Positions 53,137 through 63,265 of a stretch of DNA of 64,000 bases are shown here, one piece after another. The notes below the pieces were generated by a model, which was given only the letters and a program-made list of their open reading frames with translations, did no database searches and was not told the DNA's origin. Source of the stretch: Paracoccus caeni (GTDB taxonomy: Bacteria > Pseudomonadota > Alphaproteobacteria > Rhodobacterales > Rhodobacteraceae); assembly GCF_016629665.1 (NCBI RefSeq), contig NZ_JAEPRQ010000001.1, positions 930,001-994,000 on the forward strand, written 5' to 3'. A program made the position numbers and the translations under genes. The first letter of the stretch is position 1; every line of letters begins with the position of its first letter.

Positions 53137-53730
53137 TCACTCGACGATGGTGACTTTCAGCATGTAGTCGGGCTCTTCGACCGAGCCATTGGCGGCAGCA
53201 TCGCCCTTTTTGATCGCGCTCAGCACGTCCCACCCTTCGACCAGTTGCCCGACGACGGTGTATTGACCGTCAAGGAACGGGGCCGGGGCCAAGTCGATGA
53301 AGAACTGGCTGTTGGCGCTGTTCGGGTCTTGCGCGCGGGCCATGCCGACGGTGCCTGCATCGAAGCTGACATCGCCGAATTCGGCATCAAGATCAGGTAG
53401 ATCCGATCCGCCCATCCCGGCGCGAGAGGTATCGCCGTCCTGTTTGCCATGCTCGACATCGCCGGTCTGGGCCATGAAGCCGTCGATCACGCGGTGAAAG
53501 ACGACGCCGTCATAGGCACCGGCTTTCGCCAGTTCGACCAGACGCGCGACATGGTTCGGGGCCTTGTCCTCAAGCAGATCCAGCGTGATCGTACCTTTGG
53601 AGCTGCCATCTGCGGCGGCAACCTCGATCACCATGTTCGGGCCGGGGCCGTCGGCATGGGCGGGGGCGTCCTGCGCGACGGCGGCGGTGGCGGTCAGCAG
53701 GAAAGCCGGGATCAGAAGCGCCTTATGCAT
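53137..53730 (-). CDS. ppiA: Periplasmic peptidyl-prolyl cis-trans isomerase (cyclophilin)
   Basis: 197 residues. Signal peptide ending AVAQ (about residue 20), then the cyclophilin fold with FHRVIDGFMAQTGD, ANSQFFIDLA and GQYTVVGQLVEG. The usual Trp that contacts cyclosporin is absent, as in bacterial enzymes. Overlaps ppiB by eight bases. Confidence 0.93.
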   Translation of the reverse strand: MHKALLIPAFLLTATAAVAQDAPAHADGPGPNMVIEVAAADGSSKGTITLDLLEDKAPNHVARLVELAKAGAYDGVVFHRVIDGFMAQTGDVEHGKQDGDTSRAGMGGSDLPDLDAEFGDVSFDAGTVGMARAQDPNSANSQFFIDLAPAPFLDGQYTVVGQLVEGWDVLSAIKKGDAAANGSVEEPDYMLKVTIVE

Positions 53731-54229
53731 CGGCGGCCACCTTGACCGAGATCATGCGGTCGGGGCTTGAAGGCGGCTCGCCCCGGACGATCTTGTCCAC
53801 ATGCTCCATCCCCTCGATCACCCGGCCATAGACGGTGTATTGACCGTTGAGGAAGTGGTTGTCTTTGAAATTGATGAAGAATTGGCTGTTCGCGCTGTTC
53901 GGGTTCTGCGACCGTGCAGCGCCAAGCGTGCCGCGGTCATGCGGCAGTTTGGAAAACTCGGCCGGAAGATCCGGCAGGTCCGAGCCGCCGGTGCCGGCGC
54001 GACCGGCATTCCAGCCCTTTTCCATATTGGCATTGGCGACATCGCCGGTCTGGGCCATGAAGCCGTCGATCACCCGGTGGAAGGCCACGTTGTCATAGGC
54101 TCCGGCGCGGGCCAGTTCCTTCATGCGCTCGGCATGTTTCGGGGCCACATCTGTCAGCAGCTCGATGACGACGGGACCATCCTTTAGCTCGATGATGATG
54201 GTGTTTTCGGGGTCTTTGATGTCGGCCAT
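53723..54229 (-). CDS. ppiB: Cytoplasmic peptidyl-prolyl cis-trans isomerase (cyclophilin)
   Basis: 168 residues, no signal peptide; cyclophilin motifs FHRVIDGFMAQTGD, ANSQFFINFK and GQYTVYGRVIEG. ATG at 54229 is preceded by AAAGGAGGG. It is followed immediately by the periplasmic paralogue, so the cell makes both forms from one transcript. Confidence 0.95.
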   Translation of the reverse strand: MADIKDPENTIIIELKDGPVVIELLTDVAPKHAERMKELARAGAYDNVAFHRVIDGFMAQTGDVANANMEKGWNAGRAGTGGSDLPDLPAEFSKLPHDRGTLGAARSQNPNSANSQFFINFKDNHFLNGQYTVYGRVIEGMEHVDKIVRGEPPSSPDRMISVKVAADA

Positions 54230-54620
54230 CCGGCCCTCCTTTGCCACGTTCGCCTTCCGACTTAGGCCCTTGCAGGGATCAGTGCAACGCGCAAGGCGGT
54301 GAGCCGCCGATCACCATCCGCTCAGCTTCGGGTGATCGGCGGCGCAACGGGGGGCGGGCGTTGCAACGGGTATTTTCGCAACGAAGAAGCGGCAAGAAGC
54401 GCCGGACCAGCAAATGCTGGGTTTTTTGCTGCACGGGGCGTGCACCGGGCAAGCACTGAATGTGCACAGGCTGTACACAGCTTGCGAACGGTGGGTGTTG
54501 CGCGGGGCGATTTCGGGCGAAATGGGCTTCGGTTGGCCCTCACGGTTTTGTCACTGTTGACGCCGGGCCGCCCATGCGGGACAAGCCCTCAACGCGTTAA
54601 AGCCGAGGGGCATGAGTGAT
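54230..54620. other. Divergent intergenic region between ppiB and pgk with long inverted repeat
   Basis: About 390 bases without a gene. GCCGCCGATCACC (54303-54315) and GGTGATCGGCGGC (54331-54343) form a perfect 13-bp inverted repeat with a 15-base spacer. Several GTGCAC/TGTACA-like hexamers lie at 54440-54480. It should hold the ppiB and pgk promoters. Confidence 0.6.
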
Positions 54621-55826
54621 ATGGCAAAGTTCAACACCATTGATGACATGGATCTTGACGGGAAGGTGGTTCTGACCCGCGTCGATCTGAACGTTCCGGT
54701 CGAAGCGGGGCGAGTGACCGACACCACCCGGATCGACAAGATCGTGCCGACGGTGAAGGACATTCAGGCCAAGGGCGGCATTCCGGTTCTGCTGGCGCAT
54801 TTCGACCGGCCCAAGGGCAAACGCGTGGACAGCATGAGCCTGCAGCAAATCCTGCCCGCGCTCGAGGCGGCGCTGGGTCAGCCGGTGGCCTTTGCCGAGG
54901 ATACGATCGGCGGTCCGGCCAAGCGCGTCGTAGCGGCTTTGCAGCCGGGTGATGTCGCGCTGTTGGAAAATACCCGCTTCCACGAGGGCGAAGAACAGAA
55001 CGATCCGACCTTCGCGGCATCCATCGCGGCGCTTGGCGGGGCCTATATCAACGACGCTTTCTCGGCGGCGCATCGTGCCCATGCCTCGACCGAGGGTCTG
55101 GCGCAGCTTTTGCCCGCAGGGGCAGGGCGGCTGATGGAGGCCGAGTTGAAGGCGCTGGACGCCGCGCTTGGATCGCCGCAGCGGCCGGTGATGGCGGTCG
55201 TGGGTGGGGCGAAGGTCTCGACCAAGCTGGAACTGCTGACCAATCTGGTCGAGAAGGTCGATCATCTGGTGATCGGCGGCGGCATGGCGAACACCTTCCT
55301 TGTGGCGCAGGGCGTCGAGGTCGGCAAATCACTGGCCGAGCGTGACATGGCTGAAACCGCCCGCGCCATTCTGGACAAGGCCGCGCAGACGAATTGTGTG
55401 ATCCTGCTGCCCAAGGACATCGTCGTCGCGCGCGAATTCAAGGCCGGGGCCGAGAATGAGACGCTGCCGGTCGATCAATGCCCGGCGGATGCGATGATCC
55501 TTGATGCGGGGCCGGAGACGGTGACGGCGATCCGCGAGGCGATGGAGATCTGCAAGACGCTGATCTGGAACGGCCCGCTGGGCGCGTTCGAGATCGCGCC
55601 CTTCGACCGTGCGACCAATGCGGCGGCGCAGGACGCGGCGCGGCTGACGCGCGAAGGCAATCTGATCTCGGTCGCGGGGGGCGGCGATACGGTCGCGGCG
55701 CTGAACAAGGCGGGCGTGGCGGATGATTTCACATTCATCTCGACGGCAGGCGGGGCTTTCCTTGAATGGATGGAAGGCAAGGAACTGCCGGGCGTGGCGG
55801 CGCTGGAGGCGAAGGCCCGGCGCTGA
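54621..55826 (+). CDS. pgk: Phosphoglycerate kinase
   Basis: Glycolysis/gluconeogenesis enzyme, 401 residues. N-terminal [14 protein letters not shown] and HFDRPKGKR bind 3-phosphoglycerate; [12 protein letters not shown] and [13 protein letters not shown] bind the nucleotide. The ATG at 54621 gives the standard start. A second ATG nine bases earlier lies too close to the GAGGGG site. An efficient terminator follows. Confidence 0.96.
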   Translation: MAKFNTIDDMDLDGKVVLTRVDLNVPVEAGRVTDTTRIDKIVPTVKDIQAKGGIPVLLAHFDRPKGKRVDSMSLQQILPALEAALGQPVAFAEDTIGGPAKRVVAALQPGDVALLENTRFHEGEEQNDPTFAASIAALGGAYINDAFSAAHRAHASTEGLAQLLPAGAGRLMEAELKALDAALGSPQRPVMAVVGGAKVSTKLELLTNLVEKVDHLVIGGGMANTFLVAQGVEVGKSLAERDMAETARAILDKAAQTNCVILLPKDIVVAREFKAGAENETLPVDQCPADAMILDAGPETVTAIREAMEICKTLIWNGPLGAFEIAPFDRATNAAAQDAARLTREGNLISVAGGGDTVAALNKAGVADDFTFISTAGGAFLEWMEGKELPGVAALEAKARR

Positions 55827-55860
55827 AGCAAGGGCGCTGAAGCAAGATTGAGGAACAGAG

Positions 55861-55888
55861 AAAGGGGCGGCGCGGGCCGCCCCTTTTT
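55861..55888 (+). terminator. Rho-independent terminator after pgk
   Basis: AAAGGGGCGGC, loop GCGG, GCCGCCCCTTT and a further TT: an 11-bp stem with T run. Confidence 0.93.
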
Positions 55889-55956
55889 ATTGGCGCAGAT
55901 GGGCGCCGGTCCTTTGCTTCAATGCCGGGCCGTCCGAGACCGGGCCTGAGGCAAGA

Positions 55957-56520
55957 TCATCTCCCAAAGAGTCCGCCGACCGTTTTCACCAAGGTCGTCA
56001 CCACGCCGCCGTTCGTCGCAGGTGGCGGGGTGGGGGCAGGTTGCTGTGATGCAGCGGGTTGCGGTGTGGGTTGTGCCTCGGCCGGGACAGGGGCCGGTTC
56101 AGCGGTTGTGACAGGTGTCGGAGCAGGTGTGGGCGCGGCAGGTTCCGGCGGTGGCGGGGCGGATGCCTGCGGTGCCTCATCAGGGGCGGCGGGTGGCGCG
56201 GCGATATCGGGCGCGGGGGTGGCCGGTTCCGCTGGAGCATCGCTTTCCGCAGGGGCGATGCTTTCCGCGCTGGCGATGTGGCTGCTGGCGGCATCGCCAT
56301 AGGCGCTGGTTGCGCCAAGCCACGCCTTATAGGGCGTTGACGCCTCGACCGGGGCAGCCTCTGTCACCGGCGGCAGCGGGGCGGTTTGCGGGGTTTCACC
56401 AAGCGCGGTGATCGGGCGCTGGAAAATGCTTCGCTGGTCCGCGCCGAAATCGACGAATGCGTGTTTCGTCGATCCGCCCAGAAGGACCAGATGCTGCGGG
56501 GAAATGGCAGAACTTATCAC
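55957..56520 (-). CDS. Pro/Ala-rich protein of unknown function
   Basis: 187 residues from a GTG with GGAGG seven bases upstream. The first ~45 residues are ordered (SPQHLVLLGGSTKHAFVDFG); the remainder is a long Pro/Ala/Glu/Thr low-complexity stretch ending in a short Gly/Val helix. No signal peptide or enzyme motif. It is divergent from fba, and the region between is AT-richer. Not recognised. Confidence 0.65.
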   Translation of the reverse strand: MISSAISPQHLVLLGGSTKHAFVDFGADQRSIFQRPITALGETPQTAPLPPVTEAAPVEASTPYKAWLGATSAYGDAASSHIASAESIAPAESDAPAEPATPAPDIAAPPAAPDEAPQASAPPPPEPAAPTPAPTPVTTAEPAPVPAEAQPTPQPAASQQPAPTPPPATNGGVVTTLVKTVGGLFGR

Positions 56521-56743
56521 AATACGACCTCCGACAAGTTTGACTTGTTCTGCATTCCTCTATGCATATGCTCCGCATTCCGCGCCAATCTTTTGTAATT
56601 AAGGTTTTATTCATCTTTTGTGACAAACAGCGAATGGGCTGATTCTCGCGTTTTCGCGGATGTTGAAGGGTGTTAGCGTCACCAGCGTTGCCTCTGTCGC
56701 GGGCCATGATAATGAGCCGCCAACCATCAAAGGAGAGCGATCC

Positions 56744-57670
56744 ATGCAGATGACCGATACGGTTCGGAAGATCCTGGCCAATTACGAAGGCGAGACGCCG
56801 GGCGTGAAGGCGCAACTGGCGCGGATGCTGATGACCGGCAAGCTGGCCGGCACCGGCAAGATGATCATCCTGCCGGTCGATCAGGGTTTCGAGCATGGCC
56901 CGGCGCGGTCCTTTGCCGCCAATCCTGCCGCCTATGATCCGCATTACCATTATCAGCTTGCCATCGATGCCGGTCTGAACGCCTATGCGGCGCCGCTGGG
57001 CATGATCGAGGCCGGGGCGGATACCTTTGCCGGGCAAATCCCGACCATCCTCAAGGTGAACAGCGCCAACAGCCTGATGTCGGACACGGCGGGCAAGAAT
57101 CAGGCGGTCACCGCTTCGGTCGATGATGCGCTGCGTCTGGGCTGTGCGGCCATCGGCTTTACCATCTATCCGGGCTCGGACATGGCTTTGGATATGTTCG
57201 AAGAGATCGTCGAGATGCGCAAAGAGGCCGCCGCCAAGGGTGTGGCCACTGTCATCTGGTCCTATCCGCGCGGCGAGGCGATCACCAAGGACGGCGAGAC
57301 CGCCATCGATGTGGCGGCCTATGCGGCCCAGATCGCGGCGCTGATCGGTGCCCATATCATCAAGATCAAGCTGTCCACCGACCATCTGATGCTGGGTGAG
57401 GCGAAGAAGGTCTATGAGGACAAGAAGATCGAGATCGCGACGCAGGCGAAGCGGGTCGAGCATTGCATGCAGGCCAGCTTCAACGGTCGCCGGATCGTTG
57501 TGTTCTCGGGCGGTGCGGCCAAGGGTGCGGATGCGGTCTTCGACGATGCCCGCGCGATCCGTGACGGCGGCGGCAATGGCTCGATCATCGGGCGGAACAG
57601 CTTCCAGCGGTCGCGTGCAGATGCGCTGGAGATGCTGCAGAAGCTGGTGGATATCTACAAAGGCGCCTGA
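56744..57670 (+). CDS. fba: Fructose-bisphosphate aldolase class I (DhnA/FbaB type)
   Basis: 308 residues from the ATG with AAAGGAG eight bases upstream. Schiff-base lysine in HIIKIKLSTDHLM; PVDQGFEHGP and CAAIGFTIYPGSD are family signatures, FSGGAAKGAD closes the phosphate site. This archaeal-type class I enzyme is metal-independent. It is likely to serve glycolysis/gluconeogenesis with pgk nearby. Confidence 0.93.
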   Translation: MQMTDTVRKILANYEGETPGVKAQLARMLMTGKLAGTGKMIILPVDQGFEHGPARSFAANPAAYDPHYHYQLAIDAGLNAYAAPLGMIEAGADTFAGQIPTILKVNSANSLMSDTAGKNQAVTASVDDALRLGCAAIGFTIYPGSDMALDMFEEIVEMRKEAAAKGVATVIWSYPRGEAITKDGETAIDVAAYAAQIAALIGAHIIKIKLSTDHLMLGEAKKVYEDKKIEIATQAKRVEHCMQASFNGRRIVVFSGGAAKGADAVFDDARAIRDGGGNGSIIGRNSFQRSRADALEMLQKLVDIYKGA

Positions 57671-57690
57671 TCGGGGCCTTTGCAGGAAGA

Positions 57691-57718
57691 AAAGAGGGGC
57701 GCTTCGGGCGCCCCTTTT
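57691..57718 (+). terminator. Rho-independent terminator after fba
   Basis: AGGGGCGC, loop TTCGG, GCGCCCCT, then TTT and a further TTTT six bases on. It also faces the FGGY kinase gene, which ends at 57746. Confidence 0.88.
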
Positions 57719-57745
57719 GCTTTTCGGGTCGCGGACAGCGAAGCG

Positions 57746-59188
57746 TTACATCCGGGCGATTTCTTCGCGATGCTGTTGCATGCGCAGGAAGATGTGCCAG
57801 TCACGTTCGCGCCGGGCGCTTTGGGCCGGGTTCGGGGTGGTCACGGTCAAAGGGCGGGCAAAGGCCGCGCGGGCGGCCTGAATACCCCCGATCAGCGGGG
57901 CAGCGGCGGCGATGGCCGAGCCGCGAAGCACCGCATCCTCGGACTGCCAGTGGATCTCGGCGCCGGTCGTGTCGGCATAGGTCTGGCGCATCAGGGCAGA
58001 GCGGGCCTGACCGCCCGCCATCGCCAGCCGTTCCGGGGCAAGGCCCATATGCCGGATCACCTGCCGGGTGCCAAGCGCGATCCCGACCGCCGCCCGCCAG
58101 TAAAGCCGGTCGAGCGAACGGGGATTGCGATCCAGCGACAGACCATGGGCGACGCCCCGGATCAGCGGGTCGGCGAAGGGGGTGCGGCTGCCCTTGAAAT
58201 CGGGCAGCAAGTGCAGCTTTTCGTCGTGATCGGGGGCGGTGCCGATCCGTGCGAGAATTGCGTCATGGGTCTGCGGCTCGGGGTAAAGCTGGCGGATGGT
58301 TTCCAGTAGGGCGCCGGTCGCGGATTGACCGGCTTCCGAGACCTGCTCGCCCGGCATGATCGCGCCGGGATAGGGCCCCCAGATGCCGCGACCGGGGGAG
58401 ATGTTCCGGGCCATGACGCAGTTCGAGGTTCCCGCGATCAGCGTGGGCATGCCCGGTGCCGCGCCAAGCGCGCCCGCGAAAGCGTCGATCAGACCGGCGG
58501 CGACCAGCGTTTCGCGGTCAAGGCCAAGCTCGGCCGCGCCGCGTTCCGACAGCGGGCCGATACGGCTGCCGGGCGGCAGGATCTGGCCGTCGCGGGGGAA
58601 GTTCTGGATGCCGGTCTGGATAAGCAGATCGTCCTGCCAGCCGCCACGATCCGGCAGATAGGCCCATTTGGCGGCCACCGCGCAGAGCGAGCGAGCCTCG
58701 ATCCCCGTCGCGCGCCATGCAAGGTGGTCGCAAAGGTCGCGGACGCTGCGCAGATTGACCCAGATCTCGGGGTGATGGCGGACCAGCCACATCAGTTTCG
58801 GGGTCTGCATCTCGGGCGAGACCGAACCGCCCGCGCGGGTGACCACCTCATGAGCGATCTGGCTGAGTTCCGCCGCCTCGGCATGGGCGCGGTGGTCGTG
58901 CCAGGCGATCACGTCGGGCGAGAAGCCGGGGGCATCCACCACCAGCGAGCAGGTGGCGTCAAAGGCCAGCGAACTGATCTGTGAGGGGGCGGCACCGGCC
59001 ATCCGGCGCGCCTCGGCCAGCGAATCCGCGACGCCTTGCCAGATTTCGGCGAAATCATGTGTGGCCTGCCCAGAGGGACCGGCGATCAGCGAAAAGCCAC
59101 GGCTTGCACGGGCCAGCAATGTTCCGTCACTGGCAAACAATCCGGCACGTACACGGGCCGAGCCGACATCAACGGCGGCAAAAAGCAC
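57746..59188 (-). CDS. FGGY-family carbohydrate kinase
   Basis: 480 residues. Two-lobed FGGY fold: N-terminal VDVGSARVRAGLF phosphate loop, WHDHRAHAEA in the first lobe, GTSNCVMAR and DFKGSRTPFADP in the second, and MAGGQARSALM near the end. The WHDHRA motif and the operon suggest a D-ribulose or xylulose-type kinase, working on the sugar formed by the polyol dehydrogenase. Exact substrate is uncertain. Its start is 20 bases after the HAD gene stop. Confidence 0.82.
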   Translation of the reverse strand: MLFAAVDVGSARVRAGLFASDGTLLARASRGFSLIAGPSGQATHDFAEIWQGVADSLAEARRMAGAAPSQISSLAFDATCSLVVDAPGFSPDVIAWHDHRAHAEAAELSQIAHEVVTRAGGSVSPEMQTPKLMWLVRHHPEIWVNLRSVRDLCDHLAWRATGIEARSLCAVAAKWAYLPDRGGWQDDLLIQTGIQNFPRDGQILPPGSRIGPLSERGAAELGLDRETLVAAGLIDAFAGALGAAPGMPTLIAGTSNCVMARNISPGRGIWGPYPGAIMPGEQVSEAGQSATGALLETIRQLYPEPQTHDAILARIGTAPDHDEKLHLLPDFKGSRTPFADPLIRGVAHGLSLDRNPRSLDRLYWRAAVGIALGTRQVIRHMGLAPERLAMAGGQARSALMRQTYADTTGAEIHWQSEDAVLRGSAIAAAAPLIGGIQAARAAFARPLTVTTPNPAQSARRERDWHIFLRMQQHREEIARM

Positions 59189-59208
59189 TATTTCCCCCGG
59201 CTCTGGCC

Positions 59209-59880
59209 CTAGCTCATCCGAGCCAGAGTATTGGGTAAATCGGAGGCATGTTCAATCACCGCATCCGGTTCCAGCACCGCCAGCCGCTCGGCCAGCCGCG
59301 CGCGTTCGGCATGGCTGCCGCCCAGAAAGCCGATCACCCGCATACCTGCGGCCTGCGCCGCCGTGACACCTGCCGGGCTGTCCTCGATCACCACGCAATC
59401 GGCGGGGGCGACGCCCAGTTTGTCGGCGGCGAAGAGGAACAGGTCCGGGGCGGGTTTGCCGTTCTTGACCATGGTCGAGGAATAGACGTGATCGCCGAAG
59501 AACCGGCGAAGGCCCGTCAGTTCCAGCGAAAGCTGAATCCGCTCAAAGGCGCTGGACGAGGCGACCGCATGCGGCACCCGCAATTCGGCCAGCACCTCGG
59601 CAATGCCGGGGATCGGCGTCAGCGAATCGCGAAACGCATTTTCCAGCCGAACGGAGAAATCGGGCAGGGCAGGGCGCAGATCGACATCATAGTCGCGCTG
59701 TGCCGCGTTGATCATGGTCACCGTCGAGCGGCCCAGAAATTCGCGGTAAATCCTGTCGATATCGATGGGCAGGCCCATCGCGCCAAGGACCGAAGCCCAT
59801 TCCTTCGCCGCCAGCGGTTCGGAATCCACAAGGACTCCGTCGCAATCGAAAATCACCGCACCTATGCGCCCACGCTTCAC
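59209..59880 (-). CDS. HAD-superfamily phosphatase (beta-phosphoglucomutase-like)
   Basis: 223 residues from the GTG at 59880, with AAAGG seven bases upstream. Motif I is FDCDGVLVDSE, motif II S in ASSSAFER, motif III K in VKNGKPAPD and motif IV VIEDSPAG, the pattern of HAD-IA hydrolases with a helical cap. In a polyol operon it may dephosphorylate sugar or polyol phosphates. 48 further codons upstream are open inside mtlK but unconserved. Confidence 0.85.
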   Translation of the reverse strand: MKRGRIGAVIFDCDGVLVDSEPLAAKEWASVLGAMGLPIDIDRIYREFLGRSTVTMINAAQRDYDVDLRPALPDFSVRLENAFRDSLTPIPGIAEVLAELRVPHAVASSSAFERIQLSLELTGLRRFFGDHVYSSTMVKNGKPAPDLFLFAADKLGVAPADCVVIEDSPAGVTAAQAAGMRVIGFLGGSHAERARLAERLAVLEPDAVIEHASDLPNTLARMS

Positions 59881-59891
59881 GCCAAAGCCTT

Positions 59892-61355
59892 TCACTGCCC
59901 GAGATATGTTTTCAGCGTCGCCTCGGTCCCGTTGCTCCACAGGCGGTTCAGCCAGTCGGCGAATGCTGCGGCAAAGACCGGGTTCTGCCCCGTTCCGCCG
60001 TAGATATCCGACATTTCCAACCATGCCGAGGGGTTATTTTTCGCCCTCTGCGCGGTTTCGGTGAGCCTGTCCCAGTTAGGATCGTTCGCCTCGATCACCT
60101 GACCGGAATCCGTCACCCCGGCGCAGTAGCGGCACCAGAGCGCCGATTCCAGCGCCAGCCCGGTGATCGACAGACCCTGTTCCAGCCGGTCGGCAATCGT
60201 CGGAATGATGAATTTCGGCTGCCGGTTCGAGCCGTCAAGGCACAGCCGCCGCACGGTGTCGCCGATCTTCGGATTGGCGCAGCGTTCGGCAACCTTGGCG
60301 AAATAGGCGTCAAGATCGGTGCCGGGGACCGGGGGGACTGCGGGGATGATCTCATCCCGTTCGACCTTTTCCAGAAAGTCGCGGACCAGCGGGTTTTCCA
60401 TCGCTTCGTGGACGAAATGGATGTCCATCAGCCCGGCAGGATAGGCGATGACCGCATGGCCGCCGTTCAGGATGCGGATTTTCATCAGCTCCCACGGGGT
60501 CACGTCCTCGACAAATTCGACGCCCGCTTCTTCAAGCGGCGGACGGCCTGCGGGGAAATTGTCCTCAAGCACCCATTGGGTGAAGTCCTCGCAGAAGACC
60601 GGAGCATTGTCGGGAATGCCGAAATCGTCGCGCACCATTGCCCGTTCGCGGTCCGAGGTGGCCGGGGTGATGCGGTCCACCATCGCGTTCGGGAAGGCGA
60701 CATTCGCGCCGATCCAGTCGGCAAGGACCGGATCGCTGAGCCGGGCGGTTTCCACCACCGCTTCGCGGGTGACCTTGCCGTTATGGGGAATGTTGTCGCA
60801 GCACATGATGGTGAAGGGGGCATGACCGGCGATGCGACGGGCCTTCAGGCCCGCGACGATCAGGCCGAAGACGGTGCCGGGATCATCCGGATTCGCGGCA
60901 TCGGCGGCGATTGCCGGATGGGCCGGGTTGAAATGCCCGGTGGTCGCGTCGATGAAATACCCGCCCTCGGTGATCGTCAGCGCGACGATGCGGATGGCGG
61001 GGTCGGTCATGGTGCCGATCAGGCGGGCCACATCGCCCGGCGCGATGAAGTCGATGATCGGGCCAAGGACGCGAGCCTCGGACGCGCCTGCCGATTGCTC
61101 GACCAGCGTGTAAAGATAATCCTGCGCGGCCAGCGTGTCGCGCATGCGGACATCGCCCGGCATGACCCCGGCACCGACGATGCCGAAATCATGCGCAAGA
61201 CCCTTGTTCATCAACTGGTCCAGATAGGCCGCCTGATGAGCGCGGAAGAAGTTGCCGACGCCGAAATGCAGGATACCTGCGCTGATCGCCGCCCGGTCAT
61301 AGCCCGGCACCGGCTGCGTCACCTGTGCAAGGCTGTCATTCGACAAAGCGTCCAT
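59892..61355 (-). CDS. mtlK: Mannitol 2-dehydrogenase (polyol dehydrogenase)
   Basis: 487 residues from the ATG with GGGAG eight bases upstream. Oxidises mannitol/arabitol/sorbitol to the ketose with NAD+. Motif FGVGNFFRAHQA near the N-terminus and the active-site K-x4-N-x2-H in MKIRILNGGHAV are typical of the long-chain polyol DH family. An earlier ATG (61409) and further upstream codons overlap smoK and are less likely. Ends 11 bases before the HAD gene start. Confidence 0.9.
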   Translation of the reverse strand: MDALSNDSLAQVTQPVPGYDRAAISAGILHFGVGNFFRAHQAAYLDQLMNKGLAHDFGIVGAGVMPGDVRMRDTLAAQDYLYTLVEQSAGASEARVLGPIIDFIAPGDVARLIGTMTDPAIRIVALTITEGGYFIDATTGHFNPAHPAIAADAANPDDPGTVFGLIVAGLKARRIAGHAPFTIMCCDNIPHNGKVTREAVVETARLSDPVLADWIGANVAFPNAMVDRITPATSDRERAMVRDDFGIPDNAPVFCEDFTQWVLEDNFPAGRPPLEEAGVEFVEDVTPWELMKIRILNGGHAVIAYPAGLMDIHFVHEAMENPLVRDFLEKVERDEIIPAVPPVPGTDLDAYFAKVAERCANPKIGDTVRRLCLDGSNRQPKFIIPTIADRLEQGLSITGLALESALWCRYCAGVTDSGQVIEANDPNWDRLTETAQRAKNNPSAWLEMSDIYGGTGQNPVFAAAFADWLNRLWSNGTEATLKTYLGQ

Positions 61356-61419
61356 CAGCGGCACTCCCGTCAGAGGCGCAGAGGCGCCCGATTGTCCCTG
61401 AAATCCCATTCGTCCTGTC

Positions 61420-62418
61420 TCAGATAGCCAGACCATTTTGGTCGAAGCGGTAAACACGGCCCTCTTGCGGGGTCAGATAAACGCGGTCGCCGTGATGCAC
61501 CGGAAACTCGCCTTCGGCCCGCGCGATGATATGCGGCCCGTTGTCCAGATCGATGTGGAGGAACGTGTCCGAGCCAAGATGCTCGGCCACGCCCACCGTT
61601 CCGCCAAGCAACCCGTCGCTGGTGGACATATGGAAATGTTCGGGACGCACGCCGATGGCATGGGCACCCATCTTCGCGGCCACTTCGCCCTCGATGAAGT
61701 TCATGTTCGGGCTACCGATGAAGCCGCCGACAAAGCGGTTCGCCGGGCTGCGATAAAGTTCCAGCGGGCTGCCCACCTGTTCGATCCGGCCTGCGCGCAG
61801 CACCACGATCTTGTCGGCCATGGTCATCGCCTCGACCTGATCGTGCGTCACATAGATCATCGTCGTCGCCAGCTTCTTGTGAAGCTCGGAAATCTCGACC
61901 CGCATGTTCACCCGCAGCGCCGCATCAAGGTTCGACAGCGGCTCATCAAAGAGGAACGCGGACGGTTCGCGCACGATGGCGCGGCCGATGGCGACCCGCT
62001 GGCGCTGACCGCCCGAAAGCTGGCCCGGACGGCGATCCAGATAATCGGTGAGGTTCAGGATGCCTGCCGCGTGCTGGACACGCTTTTCACGCTCTGCCTC
62101 GGGCATCTTCGCCATCTTCAGCGGGAAGGCGATGTTCTTGCGCACCGACATATGCGGGTAAAGCGCATAGGACTGAAACACCATTGCCAGCCCGCGTTTG
62201 GCGGGCGAAGCGTCGGTGACGTTCTTGCCGTCGATCATGATCTGGCCGTCGGTCACATCTTCCAGCCCGGCGATCAGCCGCAGCAGCGTCGATTTCCCGC
62301 AGCCCGAGGGGCCGACGAAGACGACGAACTCGCCCTCGTTGATTTCCAGATCGACGCCGGGAATGACCTCGACCTCGCCAAAGGCCTTGCGGACCGATTT
62401 GAGCGTAATGCTTCCCAT
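61420..62418 (-). CDS. smoK: Polyol ABC transporter ATP-binding protein
   Basis: 332 residues of the MalK/UgpC class. Walker [10 protein letters not shown] (about 36-44), Q loop, signature [14 protein letters not shown], Walker [12 protein letters not shown], and a C-terminal OB-like regulatory domain. With the permeases SmoF and SmoG it imports sorbitol/mannitol; the binding protein SmoE should lie beyond the right edge. It starts 12 bases after smoG ends. Confidence 0.92.
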   Translation of the reverse strand: MGSITLKSVRKAFGEVEVIPGVDLEINEGEFVVFVGPSGCGKSTLLRLIAGLEDVTDGQIMIDGKNVTDASPAKRGLAMVFQSYALYPHMSVRKNIAFPLKMAKMPEAEREKRVQHAAGILNLTDYLDRRPGQLSGGQRQRVAIGRAIVREPSAFLFDEPLSNLDAALRVNMRVEISELHKKLATTMIYVTHDQVEAMTMADKIVVLRAGRIEQVGSPLELYRSPANRFVGGFIGSPNMNFIEGEVAAKMGAHAIGVRPEHFHMSTSDGLLGGTVGVAEHLGSDTFLHIDLDNGPHIIARAEGEFPVHHGDRVYLTPQEGRVYRFDQNGLAI

Positions 62419-62430
62419 TGCTCCTACCCC

Positions 62431-63255
62431 TTATTTCACCGCGCCGAAGGTCAGGCCGCGTACGAGTTGTTTCTGGCTGAACCAGCCCATGATCAGGATC
62501 GGGGCGATGGCCATCACCGATGCTGCCGAAAGTTTTGCCCAGAACAGGCCCTGCGGGCTGGAGAACGAGGCGATGAAGGCCGAAAGCGGCGCCGCATTCG
62601 TGGTCGTCAACTGGATGGTCCAGAAGCTTTCGTTCCACGCCAGGATGATGTTCAAAAGCAGGGTCGAGGCGATGCCCGGCACCGCCATCGGCGTCAGGAC
62701 GTAAACGATCTCTTGCCCAAGCGTGGCGCCGTCCATCCGCGCGGCTTCAAGGATCTCGCCCGGAATTTCGCGGAAATAGGTGTAGAGCATCCAGACCACG
62801 ATCGGCAGGTTGATCAGCATCAGCATGACCGTCAGGCCGATCCGCGTGTCCATCAGCCCGGTGCGCAGGAAGATCAGGTAGATCGGCACCAGCACCGCGA
62901 CCGCAGGCATCATCTTGGTGGACAGCATCCACATCAGGATGTCCTTGGTCCGTTTGGTCGGCGAAAAGGCCATCGCCCAGGCCGCCGGGATCGCCACGAT
63001 CAGCGCAAGGATGGTCGAGCCGACGGCGATGATGACCGAGTTCATGAACGGGCGGATATAGTTGTATTGGGACTGCACGTCCTCGTAGCTTTGCAGCGTG
63101 AAGGATGGGATCAGGTTGAAGCCCGAGATCGCCTCTTGTTCGGTCTTCAGGCTGGTGATGATCGTGTAGAGGATCGGAAAGAAGATCAGCAGGGCGACGA
63201 ACCATGCGGCGATCGTGTAGCCGATCTTGGTATTGCGGGATACTGCGCGTGCCAT
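62431..63255 (-). CDS. smoG: Polyol ABC transporter permease (MalG type)
   Basis: 274 residues, six helices, with the EAA loop LEAARMDGATLGQEIVYVLTP that docks the ATPase. Ends in GLTFGAVK, typical of MalG-like permeases. Between smoF and smoK, ten bases from the former. Confidence 0.92.
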   Translation of the reverse strand: MARAVSRNTKIGYTIAAWFVALLIFFPILYTIITSLKTEQEAISGFNLIPSFTLQSYEDVQSQYNYIRPFMNSVIIAVGSTILALIVAIPAAWAMAFSPTKRTKDILMWMLSTKMMPAVAVLVPIYLIFLRTGLMDTRIGLTVMLMLINLPIVVWMLYTYFREIPGEILEAARMDGATLGQEIVYVLTPMAVPGIASTLLLNIILAWNESFWTIQLTTTNAAPLSAFIASFSSPQGLFWAKLSAASVMAIAPILIMGWFSQKQLVRGLTFGAVK

Positions 63256-63265
63256 GGTGCGTTCC

